A DNA stretch of 64,000 nucleotides from Corynebacterium glaucum (GTDB lineage: Bacteria > Actinomycetota > Actinomycetes > Mycobacteriales > Mycobacteriaceae): positions 682,001 through 746,000 of the forward strand of contig NZ_CP019688.1 of the NCBI RefSeq assembly GCF_002287505.1, read 5' to 3'. The notes beneath the pieces were generated by a model. It was not told the origin of the DNA. It did no database searches and saw only the letters and a program-made list of their open reading frames with translations. Of this stretch, positions 7,950 through 16,304 are shown piece after piece. The translations under genes were made by a program, and so were the position numbers. Within the stretch, counting starts at the first letter, position 1. Every line of letters starts with the position of its first letter.

Positions 7950-8870
7950 TCAATCCCGTGGCCGTTTGGTGTTGGTGCGTACCCCTAAAAGTACGTCCTC
8001 CCAGTGAGGGGTAACGGCCTTCCGCCGACGTTTCTGCGGGTGCTGCTGTTCATCCGGGTAGCGCAGGAACTCACCCTCGGCGATCTCATCGGCCGAGTCC
8101 TCCCGCACCTCATCAGCTGGCTCCAGGTCAGCTTCAGGCTCGGGGGCATGCGTATCGACGGCAGTGAGCGAGCGCACTGGCTGCACAAAGTCTGGGTCGG
8201 TCAGATCCGCGGCAACCGCGTTGCGGGCTTCAGTCGTCGCACCCGAACCCATCTGGCGAGTGTACGACCACACTGCCTCGTTCTCGCTCAACCCGGCTGT
8301 CCAGCGCACATGGACAACCCAGGCGTCCCCAGGTTCACGGGTGGCGTCCCAGGTTGCGTCGGACAACGAGTGGCCGCGGGCGGCAAACGCAGAAGCCAAA
8401 ATCTCAAACAGTGTGAGCTTCGCAGGGCCGTCCTCACGCAGCGGGTGCGACTGCTTCGCTGCCTCCGCTACCTGGGCCCGCTCGAGCAGCACTGGGTGCG
8501 CGTACGGCTCGACGCGGCTTTCCGCCACCCCCATCTCTTCGGCGAGCTCCGCTGCGCTCGCGCCTGCGCGAACGCGTGCCTGTATTTCGTTGGGGCGCAT
8601 GGAAAGCGCGGTGGCGTAGAGCGGATCAGGCTCGGGGAGTGCCCGCTCCTCGACGGGTGCTGCCGGTTCGGGCGCTTCTACTGCCTCGGTGTCATCGCCC
8701 GCGCTGGCGTAGGGAAATTCGAGCTGGTTCTTGTCCGCTTGCTCTCCGCGCAGCTGCTCGAGGATGGGATCCATCTCGGCGCGCGCAAGCTGGTAGCGAA
8801 CGCCATCGGCGTCAAACAGTACGAAGAATGTTTCCGTCGATTCCTCTTCGCTGAGGTACAGCTCGCGCAT
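7950..8870 (-). CDS. sepH: Septation protein SepH
   Basis: A 306-residue protein that starts MRELYLSEEESTETFFVLF, typical of the SepH (DUF3071) N-terminal domain. It has an HTH-like segment at about residues 94-125 (VRAGASAAELAEEMGVAESR) and an acidic, disordered C-terminus ending in a basic patch. SepH is known in actinobacteria as an FtsZ-binding regulator of Z-ring assembly. AAGGAG sits just upstream of the ATG. It lies between serC and an unknown gene on the same strand. Confidence 0.85.
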   Translation of the reverse strand: MRELYLSEEESTETFFVLFDADGVRYQLARAEMDPILEQLRGEQADKNQLEFPYASAGDDTEAVEAPEPAAPVEERALPEPDPLYATALSMRPNEIQARVRAGASAAELAEEMGVAESRVEPYAHPVLLERAQVAEAAKQSHPLREDGPAKLTLFEILASAFAARGHSLSDATWDATREPGDAWVVHVRWTAGLSENEAVWSYTRQMGSGATTEARNAVAADLTDPDFVQPVRSLTAVDTHAPEPEADLEPADEVREDSADEIAEGEFLRYPDEQQHPQKRRRKAVTPHWEDVLLGVRTNTKRPRD

Positions 8871-8924
8871 AGTACTCCTTTAAGCCGGGCACAATTGCGC
8901 CCAGCTTAACGCACGAGCTTGCGT

Positions 8925-10052
8925 TTACTTCGCGCCCACGCCCTGCTCGAGCAAGTAATCAACCGCGCTCGTGAGCTTGGTGATGTCCGCTTCATCGATG
9001 GCGGGGAACATGCCGATACGCAGCTGGTTGCGGCCCAGCTTGCGGTACGGCTCAATGTCCAGCACGCCGTTCTCGCGCAGCGCCTTGGCCAGCTCAGCGG
9101 CGTCGATGGATTCGTCGAAGTCGATCGTGCCAACCACGAGCGAACGAGAAGCAGGCTCCGCCACGAACGGGGTTGCGTGGGCGTGGTTGTCGGCCCAGCC
9201 GTAGAGCGCCTCCGCGTTCGCGGTGGTGCGTGCGACCATGCCGTCGAGCCCGCCGTTATCGTTCATCCACTCGACCTGGTTGGCGAGCATGAGCAGCGTC
9301 GCCACCGCAGGGGTGTTGTAGGTCTGGTTCTTGCGTGAGTTGTCCACTGCAGTCTGCAGGTCCAGGAACGCCGGGATGAAGCGGCCAGACTCCTTGATCT
9401 TCGCGATGCGCTCGATCGCCGCCGGGCTCATTGCTGCAAGCCACAGACCGCCGTCGGAGGCGAAGCACTTCTGGGGCGAGAAGTAATAAACATCGGCTTG
9501 TGCCATCTCGACGGGCAGTCCGCCGGCCCCGGAGGTGGCGTCGATAAGCACGAGTGCCTCGGTGTTGGGGCGAGTGACGGGCACCATTGCGCCGGTGGAC
9601 GTTTCGTTGTGTGCCCAAGCCACGACATCGGCGTCGGTGCCGTCGAGCTGGCTTGGCTGGGGCGCGGTGCCGGGTTCTGCTTCAACCACCTGCGGTGCGT
9701 CGAGCCACGGGGCCTGCTTCGAGGCCTTGGCGAACTTGCCGGAGAATTCGCCGAAGCTCAAGTGGGCCGACTTGTTCTCGATGAGGCCGAAGGTGGCAGC
9801 GTCCCAGAACGCGGTGGCACCGCCGAGGGAGAGCACGATTTCGTAGCCCTCGGGGATGTTAAACAGCGCGCTCAGCCCCTCGCGCACGTTGCCCACCAAG
9901 TCCTTGACTGCCGGCTGGCGGTGCGAGGTGCCGATGATTGCTGCCCCATCAGCGATTGCGTCCAGCTGGGCCGGGCGAACCTTGGACGGGCCGCAGCCGA
10001 AACGGCCGTCGGCGGGAATCAGGTCGGAGGGGAGGGTGGGATACGCGCTCAT
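8925..10052 (-). CDS. serC: Phosphoserine transaminase
   Basis: A 375-residue class V aminotransferase of the serine pathway that converts 3-phosphohydroxypyruvate and glutamate to phosphoserine. Visible features are FGCGPSKVRPAQLDAIA at the N-terminus, HNETSTGAM, and the PLP lysine in YYFSPQKCFASDGG. The length matches the actinobacterial SerC branch. The start MSAYPTLPSD at 10052 has AAGGAAG upstream; the 28 residues before it in the same frame do not look coding. It is divergent from gltA, which is usual in corynebacteria. Confidence 0.9.
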   Translation of the reverse strand: MSAYPTLPSDLIPADGRFGCGPSKVRPAQLDAIADGAAIIGTSHRQPAVKDLVGNVREGLSALFNIPEGYEIVLSLGGATAFWDAATFGLIENKSAHLSFGEFSGKFAKASKQAPWLDAPQVVEAEPGTAPQPSQLDGTDADVVAWAHNETSTGAMVPVTRPNTEALVLIDATSGAGGLPVEMAQADVYYFSPQKCFASDGGLWLAAMSPAAIERIAKIKESGRFIPAFLDLQTAVDNSRKNQTYNTPAVATLLMLANQVEWMNDNGGLDGMVARTTANAEALYGWADNHAHATPFVAEPASRSLVVGTIDFDESIDAAELAKALRENGVLDIEPYRKLGRNQLRIGMFPAIDEADITKLTSAVDYLLEQGVGAK

Positions 10053-10183
10053 AGGTATAAACTTCCTTGCCGTGCTAGCCGTGGGGTCGTGCTGGAATGG
10101 GCTCAATATACCGCACGGGAAACTGGCGCTGACCAAGGATTATTGGTCCACTTTTTGTGGCCCGTCTCAACAAGGTGCACTTG

Positions 10184-10213
10184 TGTCGCCCGTGTCACAG
10201 GATTTGTTACTAT
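10184..10213. promoter_or_regulatory. gltA promoter region with GlxR-like half-matching site
   Basis: TGTCGCCCGTGTCACA (10184-10199) has a full TCACA arm and a 3/5 TGTGA arm. A -10-like TACTAT follows at 10208-10213, about 94 bases before the GTG. gltA of C. glutamicum is known to be GlxR-controlled; binding here is inference. Confidence 0.35.
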
Positions 10214-10306
10214 GGCGATTGGAATTTCCGGGCTTTGGCCACCGCTGCATGGTTCGACCGTAGCGCGCCAGCTCGGATTACTTACGACACGCGGAAAGGC
10301 TTGACC

Positions 10307-11602
10307 GTGGCTTCTGAAAACGAAAACAAGGCTGTACTTCACTACCCAGGCGGCGAGTATGAGATGGACATCATGCCCGCCTCGGAAGGTAACGACGGCA
10401 TTGTGCTGGGCAACTTCCTGGGCGAGACCGGTCTGGTGACCTTCGACCCGGGTTACGTTTCCACCGGTTCGACCGAGTCGAAGATCACCTACATTGACGG
10501 TGCAGAGGGCATCCTGCGCTACCGCGGCTACGACATCGCTGACCTGGCGCAGAACTCGACCTTCAACGAGGTGTCGTACCTGCTGATCAACGGTGAGCTG
10601 CCGACCAAGGAGCAGCACGACGCATTCTCCGACGACATCCGCCACCACACTCTGCTGGACGAGGATTTCAAGGCCGCGTTCAACGTGTTCCCGCGTAACG
10701 CGCACCCGATGGCCGTTCTGGCTTCCTCGGTGAATATTCTCTCCGCCTACTACCAGGACCAGCTGAACCCGCTCGACGAGGAGCAGCTGGACAAGGCCAC
10801 CGTCCGCCTCATGGCTAAGGTGCCGATGCTGGCGGCGTACGCCTACCGTGCCTCCCGCGGTAAGCCGTACATGTACCCGGACAACAACCTCAACCAGACC
10901 GAGAACTTCCTGCGCATGATGTTCGGTTACCCGACCGCAGAGTACGAAGTTGACCCGGTGCTCTCCAGCGCAATGGAGAAGCTCTTCATCCTCCACGCTG
11001 ACCACGAGCAGAACTGCTCCACCTCCACCGTGCGCATGATCGGCTCCGCGCAGGCCAACATGTTCGTGGCCATCGCCGGCGGCATCAACGCCCTGGCAGG
11101 TCCGCTCCACGGCGGTGCAAACCAGGCTGTGCTGGAGATGCTCGAGGACATTAAGAACAACCACGACGGCGACGCCACCGACTTCATGAACCGCGTGAAG
11201 AACAAGGAAAAGGGCGTTCGCCTGATGGGCTTCGGCCACCGCGTGTACAAGAACTACGACCCGCGCGCTGCCATTGTGAAGGACACCGCTCACGAGGTGC
11301 TCGAGCACCTCGGCGGCGACGAGCTGCTGGACCTCGCGCTCAAGCTCGAGGAGATCGCGCTCAAGGACGACTACTTCGTTCAGCGCAAGCTGTACCCGAA
11401 CGTGGACTTCTACTCGGGCCTGATCTACCGCGCGATGGGCTTCCCGACGGACTTCTTCACCGTTCTCTTCGCCATCGGTCGCCTGCCGGGCTGGATCGCC
11501 CAGTACCGCGAGCAGCTGGACATGAACACCAAGATCAACCGCCCGCGTCAGATCTACACCGGCTACGAGCACCGCGACTTCGTGCCGATGGACCAGCGCT
11601 AA
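10307..11602 (+). CDS. gltA: Citrate synthase
   Basis: A 431-residue type II citrate synthase that condenses oxaloacetate and acetyl-CoA at the entry of the TCA cycle. Visible motifs: FDPGYVSTGSTESKITYIDG at the N-terminus, LHADHEQNCSTSTVR, GPLHGGANQAVLEML, and MGFGHRVYKNYDPRA with the active-site His. The GTG at 10307 has GGAAAGG about ten bases upstream and gives the usual start VASENENK; an in-frame TTG at 10301 is also possible. It is followed by a strong hairpin and then the FKBP gene. Confidence 0.95.
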   Translation: MASENENKAVLHYPGGEYEMDIMPASEGNDGIVLGNFLGETGLVTFDPGYVSTGSTESKITYIDGAEGILRYRGYDIADLAQNSTFNEVSYLLINGELPTKEQHDAFSDDIRHHTLLDEDFKAAFNVFPRNAHPMAVLASSVNILSAYYQDQLNPLDEEQLDKATVRLMAKVPMLAAYAYRASRGKPYMYPDNNLNQTENFLRMMFGYPTAEYEVDPVLSSAMEKLFILHADHEQNCSTSTVRMIGSAQANMFVAIAGGINALAGPLHGGANQAVLEMLEDIKNNHDGDATDFMNRVKNKEKGVRLMGFGHRVYKNYDPRAAIVKDTAHEVLEHLGGDELLDLALKLEEIALKDDYFVQRKLYPNVDFYSGLIYRAMGFPTDFFTVLFAIGRLPGWIAQYREQLDMNTKINRPRQIYTGYEHRDFVPMDQR

Positions 11603-11623
11603 CACCGCGAATCCACCACCCCT

Positions 11624-11655
11624 TGTGGGGCCCGGGAACTGCACCGGACCCCACA
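11624..11655 (+). terminator. Hairpin downstream of gltA
   Basis: TGTGGGG (11624-11630) pairs with CCCCACA (11649-11655). After one mismatch, CCGG pairs with CCGG around an 8-base loop. There is no long T tract, so termination is likely but not certain. Confidence 0.55.
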
Positions 11656-11683
11656 GCTGAACCGCCAGAGATGTGCATTCCCT

Positions 11684-11711
11684 TATACTTCGGGGGACGC
11701 CGTCTCGGCGG
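11684..11711 (+). promoter_or_regulatory. -10 hexamer and small hairpin ahead of the FKBP gene
   Basis: TATACT at 11684-11689 is a good -10. Just after the expected transcript start, CGCCG-TCT-CGGCG (11698-11710) forms a short hairpin followed by GTTTCTTTT. This leader hairpin could act as a weak terminator or stabilise the mRNA. Confidence 0.35.
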
Positions 11712-11755
11712 TTTCTTTTCTACGTCTATGAACTTTCCAAGGAGCGAACGACCAC

Positions 11756-12115
11756 ATGGAAAAGCCAACCATTGAAATCCCCCAGGAGCCAGCGCCGGTA
11801 GACCTCGTGATCGAGGATCTTGTTGTCGGCGAAGGCGCTGAGGCGGTGGCGGGCGGCTACGTCAAGGTCCACTACCTCGGTGTCACCTACGATTCTGGCA
11901 GCGAGTTCGACTCCACTTGGGACCGCGGCGAGGCCGCGGAGTTTCCCCTTGACGGCTTGATCCAGGGCTGGCAAGAAGGCATCCCCGGGATGCGCGTCGG
12001 CGGGCGCCGTGAACTCACTATCCCGCCGGAGATGGCTTACGGACCTGCCGGCGGTGGTCACCCGCTCGCAGGTCGTACGCTGGTGTTTGTCATCGATCTG
12101 CTCGACGCAAGCTAG
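11756..12115 (+). CDS. FKBP-type peptidyl-prolyl cis-trans isomerase
   Basis: A single FKBP domain of 119 residues without a signal peptide, so it acts in the cytoplasm as a prolyl isomerase or folding helper. Motifs: VKVHYLGVTYDSGSEFDSTW, FPLDGLIQGWQEGIPGMRVG, and the C-terminal YGPAGGGHPLAGRTLVFVID. AAGGAG is at 11739-11744. The aldo/keto reductase starts 12 bases after the stop, so they may be cotranscribed. Confidence 0.9.
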   Translation: MEKPTIEIPQEPAPVDLVIEDLVVGEGAEAVAGGYVKVHYLGVTYDSGSEFDSTWDRGEAAEFPLDGLIQGWQEGIPGMRVGGRRELTIPPEMAYGPAGGGHPLAGRTLVFVIDLLDAS

Positions 12116-12127
12116 GGGAGACTCATA

Positions 12128-12955
12128 GTGCGCATCCCGGTAACCACGCTTAACGACGGCTACGACTTCCCCTTGTTGGGTCTGGGTACGTACAAGCTCC
12201 GCGGAGACGAAGCAGAACGCATCGTCCGCACCGCTATCGAGCTTGGGTACCGGCACATCGACACTGCAGCGCTCTACGAGAACGAAGTAGAGGTGGGTAG
12301 AGCAATCAACGCCGCCATCGCTGCCGGCGATGTCAGACGTGAAGAACTGTTCATCACCACCAAGCTGGCTAACGATGATCAGCACCGCGCGGCCGAGGCG
12401 TACCAAGAGTCGCTGCGACGCCTCGACCTCGAATTCATCGACCTCTACCTCGTGCACTGGCCGATGCCGCAGCGCGGCACCTACGTGTCCGCATTTGAGC
12501 AGATTGCCCAACTGCAGGGTATGGGTCAGCTGCAGTCAGTAGGTGTGGCGAACTTCTACGAGGAGTTGCTGGACGAACTTATCAACGAAACGGGTGTGAC
12601 CCCGGTGTTGAACCAAGTTGAGCTCCACCTTGGCTTCACCCAGCCAGAGCTGCGTGCTTACCACGATGAGCACGACATTGTGACGGAGGCTTGGGCGCCG
12701 CTGGCCCGCGGTGAGAATTTCGACGCCCCCGAACTCGTGGCCGTCGCTGATAGATATGGTGTCACCCCGGCGCAGGTTGCGTTGGCGTATCTGCTTCGCA
12801 TGGGATGCTCGGTGGTTCCGAAGACTGCGAACCCGCAGCGGCTGGTGGAGAACCTTGCGGCGGTTGACGTGGAACTCGGCGACGATGATGTCGAAGCGCT
12901 CGATGCAGTCACGGGAGAGCGCCTCTGGGGCAATCCGCGGACGTTCCCCGATTAA
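12128..12955 (+). CDS. Aldo/keto reductase
   Basis: A 275-residue NADPH-dependent oxidoreductase with a TIM-barrel fold. The catalytic tetrad is visible as Asp and Tyr in DTAALYENE, Lys in TTKLAND, and His in YLVHWPMP. The cofactor-binding end has VVPKTANPQRLVENL. It resembles 2,5-diketogluconate reductase-type enzymes, but the substrate is unknown. The GTG at 12128 has GGGGAG seven bases upstream. A clear terminator follows. Confidence 0.85.
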   Translation: MRIPVTTLNDGYDFPLLGLGTYKLRGDEAERIVRTAIELGYRHIDTAALYENEVEVGRAINAAIAAGDVRREELFITTKLANDDQHRAAEAYQESLRRLDLEFIDLYLVHWPMPQRGTYVSAFEQIAQLQGMGQLQSVGVANFYEELLDELINETGVTPVLNQVELHLGFTQPELRAYHDEHDIVTEAWAPLARGENFDAPELVAVADRYGVTPAQVALAYLLRMGCSVVPKTANPQRLVENLAAVDVELGDDDVEALDAVTGERLWGNPRTFPD

Positions 12956-12991
12956 AGGTCGATCTTCACCGTCTCGGAGTCACCGAATAAG

Positions 12992-13013
12992 CCCGCCGAT
13001 CCGGCGGGTTTTT
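12992..13013 (+). terminator. Rho-independent terminator
   Basis: CCCGCCG (12992-12998) and CGGCGGG (13002-13008) form a 7-base stem with a 3-base loop, followed by TTTTT. It ends the FKBP/aldo-keto reductase unit. Confidence 0.8.
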
Positions 13014-13020
13014 CGCTATC

Positions 13021-13086
13021 TGGGGGGCCATACGGGGGTAGTTCGCAGAACGCACATCTTTGCAGCTCGGCGGGCCTGACGGGGGT
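13021..13086. promoter_or_regulatory. Three G-rich stretches, candidate RamA sites for mctC
   Basis: TGGGGGGC (13021-13028), CGGGGGT (13033-13039) and CGGGGGT (13080-13086) all fit the RamA pattern of G4-6 flanked by A/C/T and T/C. RamA activates the DUF485-mctC operon in C. glutamicum, so the position fits known biology. Binding here is inferred. Confidence 0.5.
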
Positions 13087-13233
13087 AGAAACTACTCGAG
13101 TCTCAAATCTGGGTAGGTGAAGATGGCTAGGGAAAATGTGCGGTAGGTTACATTCTTTGTGTTGAGTTACTGGTCTCGCATTGAGCCGGTAATGAGGCGA
13201 GTGTTTGTTTCCCTGAGAAGAAAGGACTGAGCC

Positions 13234-13572
13234 GTGGCTGGACCTACCGCTGCCCCGACACGTCGCGAGCCAACTCCAGACGAGTTCGTCGCGATGCAGC
13301 AGAGCCCGGAATTCCAGGAACTGCGCAGCACGTTCCGAGGCTTCACCTTCCCCGTGATGATCGTGGCGTTCATCTGGTACGTGGTTTACGTGCTTCTCGC
13401 TACGTTCCTCCCCGAGACCATGGCACGCCCGTTCCTTGGCCTCAACGTCGGTCTTTGGCTGGGCCTCGCTCAGTTCCTCACGACGTTTTTGATCACCTGG
13501 ATCTACGTCCGCTGGGCGAACGCCAACATCGAGCCGCGCGCGGCTCACATCCGCCAAGAGATGGAGGGGTAA
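13234..13572 (+). CDS. DUF485 small membrane protein of the acetate-transport operon
   Basis: A 112-residue protein with two hydrophobic segments (about 44-64 and 74-98) and the DUF485 entry motif SPEFQELRSTFRGFTFP. DUF485 proteins are paired with acetate/monocarboxylate symporters (YjcH-ActP, and the gene before mctC in C. glutamicum). The GTG at 13234 follows AAAGGA. MctC begins 6 bases after the stop, an operon arrangement. Confidence 0.85.
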   Translation: MAGPTAAPTRREPTPDEFVAMQQSPEFQELRSTFRGFTFPVMIVAFIWYVVYVLLATFLPETMARPFLGLNVGLWLGLAQFLTTFLITWIYVRWANANIEPRAAHIRQEMEG

Positions 13573-13578
13573 GCAACC

Positions 13579-15228
13579 ATGCAGACTCATCTTCTTGCCG
13601 CCGCTGATGCTCCTGCACAGGGTGCCGGCAACCCGATTCTGAACATCGCGGTCTTCGCTGTCTTCATTATTGTCACCCTCTTTGTTGTGACTCGCGCTGG
13701 TAAAACCACCAGCGAGGCTTCGGACTTCTACACCGGTGGCGCAACCTTCAACGGCACCCAGAACGGCCTCGCCATCGCAGGTGACTACCTGTCTGCAGCG
13801 TCGTTCCTTGGCATCGTCGGCTCGATCGCGCTGAACGGCTACGACGGATTCCTGTACTCCATCGGCTTCTTCGTCGCATGGCTGGTGGCGCTGCTCCTCG
13901 TGGCAGAGCCACTGCGTAACGTCGGCCGCTTCACCATGGCAGACGTGTTGTCCTTCCGTCTGAAGCAGAAGCCCGTTCGCGTGGCCGCCGCATTCGGCAC
14001 CCTCTTTGTGTCGCTGTTCTACCTCATCGCACAGATGGCTGGTGCGGGCTCCCTGGTGTCCGTGCTGCTGAACCTACACACCTTCAGCTCGCAGGCAATC
14101 TGTGTTGCTATCGTCGGCGTGATCATGATCATCTACGTCCTGGTCGGTGGCATGAAGGGCACCACCTACGTGCAGATGATCAAGGCCGTGCTGCTCATCG
14201 CGGGTGTCGCGATCATGGCCGTGCTGGTGTTTGTCAAGCTGCGCGGCGGCGGCCTCTTCGATTCCGCCATCGAAATGCACGCGGCATCTTCGACCCTGGC
14301 TGAAAAGGGTTACGCCGCTGAGGCGATCATGCAGCCGGGCCTGAAGTACGGCGGCACCCTGACGAAGCAGATCGACTTCATCTCCCTGGGACTTGCGCTG
14401 GTCCTGGGTACCGCCGGTCTGCCGCACGTGCTCATGCGCTTCTACACCGTCCCGACGGCAAAGGAAGCCCGTAAGTCGGTGACCTGGGCGATCGTCCTCA
14501 TCGGTGCGTTCTACCTGATGACCCTGATCCTCGGCTATGCAGCCGCAGCATTCGTCGGTCCGGACCGCATCCTCGCAGCCCCGGGTGGCGCGAACTCCGC
14601 TGCACCGCTGCTGGCGTTCGAGCTCGGTGGCTCCATCTTCATGGCGCTGATCTCCGCCGTCGCGTTCGCTACCGTGCTCGCCGTGGTGGCTGGTCTTGCG
14701 ATTACCGCGTCCGCTTCCATCGCTCACGACGTCTACGACGCTGTGCTTCGCGACGGCCAGTCTTCTGAGGCCGAGCAGGTCCGCGTCTCCCGCATCACCG
14801 TGGTCGTCCTGGGTATCGTCTCGATCATCCTCGGCATCCTGGCCATGACGCAGAACGTGGCCTTCTTGGTCTCCCTGGCGTTCGCTATCGCGGCGTCCGC
14901 GAACCTGCCGACCATCCTGTACTCGCTGTACTGGAAGCGCTTCAACACCACCGGTGCTGTGGCGTCGATCTACACGGGCCTGATCTCCTGCCTGCTGCTG
15001 ATCTTCTTCTCGCCGGCAGTCTCCGGCGCTCCGTCGGCAATGTTCCCGAACGCTGACTGGTCGATCTTCCCGCTGTCCAGCCCGGGTATTGTCTCCATCC
15101 CGCTCGGCTTCCTCGCCGGCATCATCGGCACCTTCATTGGTAAGCCGGACAACTTCGATGAGCTGCAGGCGGAAATGGAAGTCCGCTCGCTCACCGGTGT
15201 TGGCGTCGAGGCCCCGGTCGACCACTAA
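13579..15228 (+). CDS. mctC: Cation/acetate-monocarboxylate symporter
   Basis: A 549-residue sodium:solute symporter of the ActP/MctC branch with about 13 membrane segments. Motifs: FYTGGATFNGTQNGLAIAGD, the stretch YLSAASFLGIVGSIALNGYD, and GTAGLPHVLMRFYTVPTAKE. In C. glutamicum MctC imports pyruvate, acetate and propionate; the same role is expected here. The DUF485 partner and the RamA-like sites upstream fit acetate-responsive control. A perfect-stem terminator follows at 15255-15286. Confidence 0.9.
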   Translation: MQTHLLAAADAPAQGAGNPILNIAVFAVFIIVTLFVVTRAGKTTSEASDFYTGGATFNGTQNGLAIAGDYLSAASFLGIVGSIALNGYDGFLYSIGFFVAWLVALLLVAEPLRNVGRFTMADVLSFRLKQKPVRVAAAFGTLFVSLFYLIAQMAGAGSLVSVLLNLHTFSSQAICVAIVGVIMIIYVLVGGMKGTTYVQMIKAVLLIAGVAIMAVLVFVKLRGGGLFDSAIEMHAASSTLAEKGYAAEAIMQPGLKYGGTLTKQIDFISLGLALVLGTAGLPHVLMRFYTVPTAKEARKSVTWAIVLIGAFYLMTLILGYAAAAFVGPDRILAAPGGANSAAPLLAFELGGSIFMALISAVAFATVLAVVAGLAITASASIAHDVYDAVLRDGQSSEAEQVRVSRITVVVLGIVSIILGILAMTQNVAFLVSLAFAIAASANLPTILYSLYWKRFNTTGAVASIYTGLISCLLLIFFSPAVSGAPSAMFPNADWSIFPLSSPGIVSIPLGFLAGIIGTFIGKPDNFDELQAEMEVRSLTGVGVEAPVDH

Positions 15229-15254
15229 AGGTCCCGCTCTCGCCTCACAACAAA

Positions 15255-15286
15255 AGTGGCGGCCAGGAGAAATCCTGGCCGCCACT
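15255..15286. terminator. Perfect 14-bp hairpin with GAAA tetraloop
   Basis: AGTGGCGGCCAGGA (15255-15268) pairs completely with TCCTGGCCGCCACT (15273-15286) around GAAA. It lies between the convergent mctC and DUF1906 genes. A T-rich run follows on the plus side after several bases. It likely serves both directions. Confidence 0.75.
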
Positions 15287-15314
15287 GAGGTGTTTTCGGG
15301 GGAGCTAGAAGAAT

Positions 15315-16253
15315 CTAGAATAGTCCCCGGATGCTCGAGCTTGGCAAGCTTGAACCCGGCAGGCTCGAGTTGGAGGCGACATCCCCGATCAGCTTGCCGC
15401 CCGTGGCCACCAGATCGCTAATCGCAGCGACGGCTTCCTTCTCCTCCTGGGTAAGGCCGCTGAGCGCTTTTCCGGGAGCGGTCGGCGTACCCGGGGCAGC
15501 CGGTGCCGCGGGAACAATCGGCGCCGATACGGTTTGACCCGGAGTCCACTGGCCCCAGTCGGCGGCGTAAACGTTGTTGATGTCCACCTTGACGCCGTCA
15601 ATGGTCGCCTGCCACTTCGCCTTCTGGTGGATGGTGGTGCGCGGGTGGATTTTGCCGCCGGAGCCCCAGTCGTGCTGCCAGAAGAAGGTGCCGATGTTGT
15701 CTTCCACGCACCATTGGATCACGTTGTAGTTGCCATACACGCCGGTCTGGTACCCGGCCAGTGCGAGCGCTGCTTGGAACGCGCGCAGGTAGGGGCGGAT
15801 TTGGTTTTCGTACTGGGCGCGCGACGGGTTGTCGTCAATCGCGACGTAGATCGGTCGGCCGGTCGGGCCGCCTGCTGCAATGTGCAAGCGGATTGCCGAA
15901 GGGGCGTGTTGCGCGGCGGCAGCAGCCCCACCCAGCCAGTCGGCCGTGGTATCGCGGCCGAATTGGTACACCGAAGCCGTCGCTAAGCCTTGTGCCTTAA
16001 AGTCCTGGGTTTCGGCGAGCGTGACTGGTTTGCCCAGCATCCAGTTTGCGCCGGGGCGGCGTTCGGAAACGTAGCGAACGGCGCCCATGTGGCCTGCAGC
16101 TTTGACGGAGCGTGCGGAGGGCACGCCTGCGGAGTAGTCGATGACGGTGCCAACGACGCGGCCTTGCGCCTGCGCGAGGGCGGGGGAGACGAGGGCCGCG
16201 GCAGTAGCGATGGCTGCGGCCTTGAGCATGGTGCGGCGGTTCAGAGTAGTCAC
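15315..16253 (-). CDS. Exported DUF1906 (Rv2525c-like) glycoside-hydrolase-like protein
   Basis: A 312-residue protein with a Tat-type signal (NRRTMLKAAA, then a hydrophobic core ending ALAQAQG). The mature part is the DUF1906 TIM-barrel-like domain: GTVIDYSAGVPS, IYVAIDDNPSRAQYE, YGNYNVIQWCVED, and a Pro/Ala-rich C-terminal tail. Rv2525c is a Tat-exported envelope protein of unproven activity. The GTG at 16253 is chosen because a -10-like TATTGT lies seven bases upstream, which suggests a leaderless transcript. A longer in-frame GTG exists at 16280. Confidence 0.75.
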   Translation of the reverse strand: MTTLNRRTMLKAAAIATAAALVSPALAQAQGRVVGTVIDYSAGVPSARSVKAAGHMGAVRYVSERRPGANWMLGKPVTLAETQDFKAQGLATASVYQFGRDTTADWLGGAAAAAQHAPSAIRLHIAAGGPTGRPIYVAIDDNPSRAQYENQIRPYLRAFQAALALAGYQTGVYGNYNVIQWCVEDNIGTFFWQHDWGSGGKIHPRTTIHQKAKWQATIDGVKVDINNVYAADWGQWTPGQTVSAPIVPAAPAAPGTPTAPGKALSGLTQEEKEAVAAISDLVATGGKLIGDVASNSSLPGSSLPSSSIRGLF

Positions 16254-16304
16254 ATTCGTAACAATAGCCCCATCTGTCACAAATGGGCAGCAGGCGCCAC
16301 GCCC

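Noticed and set aside
10103-11644. 513-codon open frame antisense to gltA
   Set aside because: It is a shadow of citrate synthase with no natural protein motifs.
14074-15285. 403-codon open frame antisense to mctC
   Set aside because: Charged low-complexity translation; mctC on the other strand is a clear symporter.
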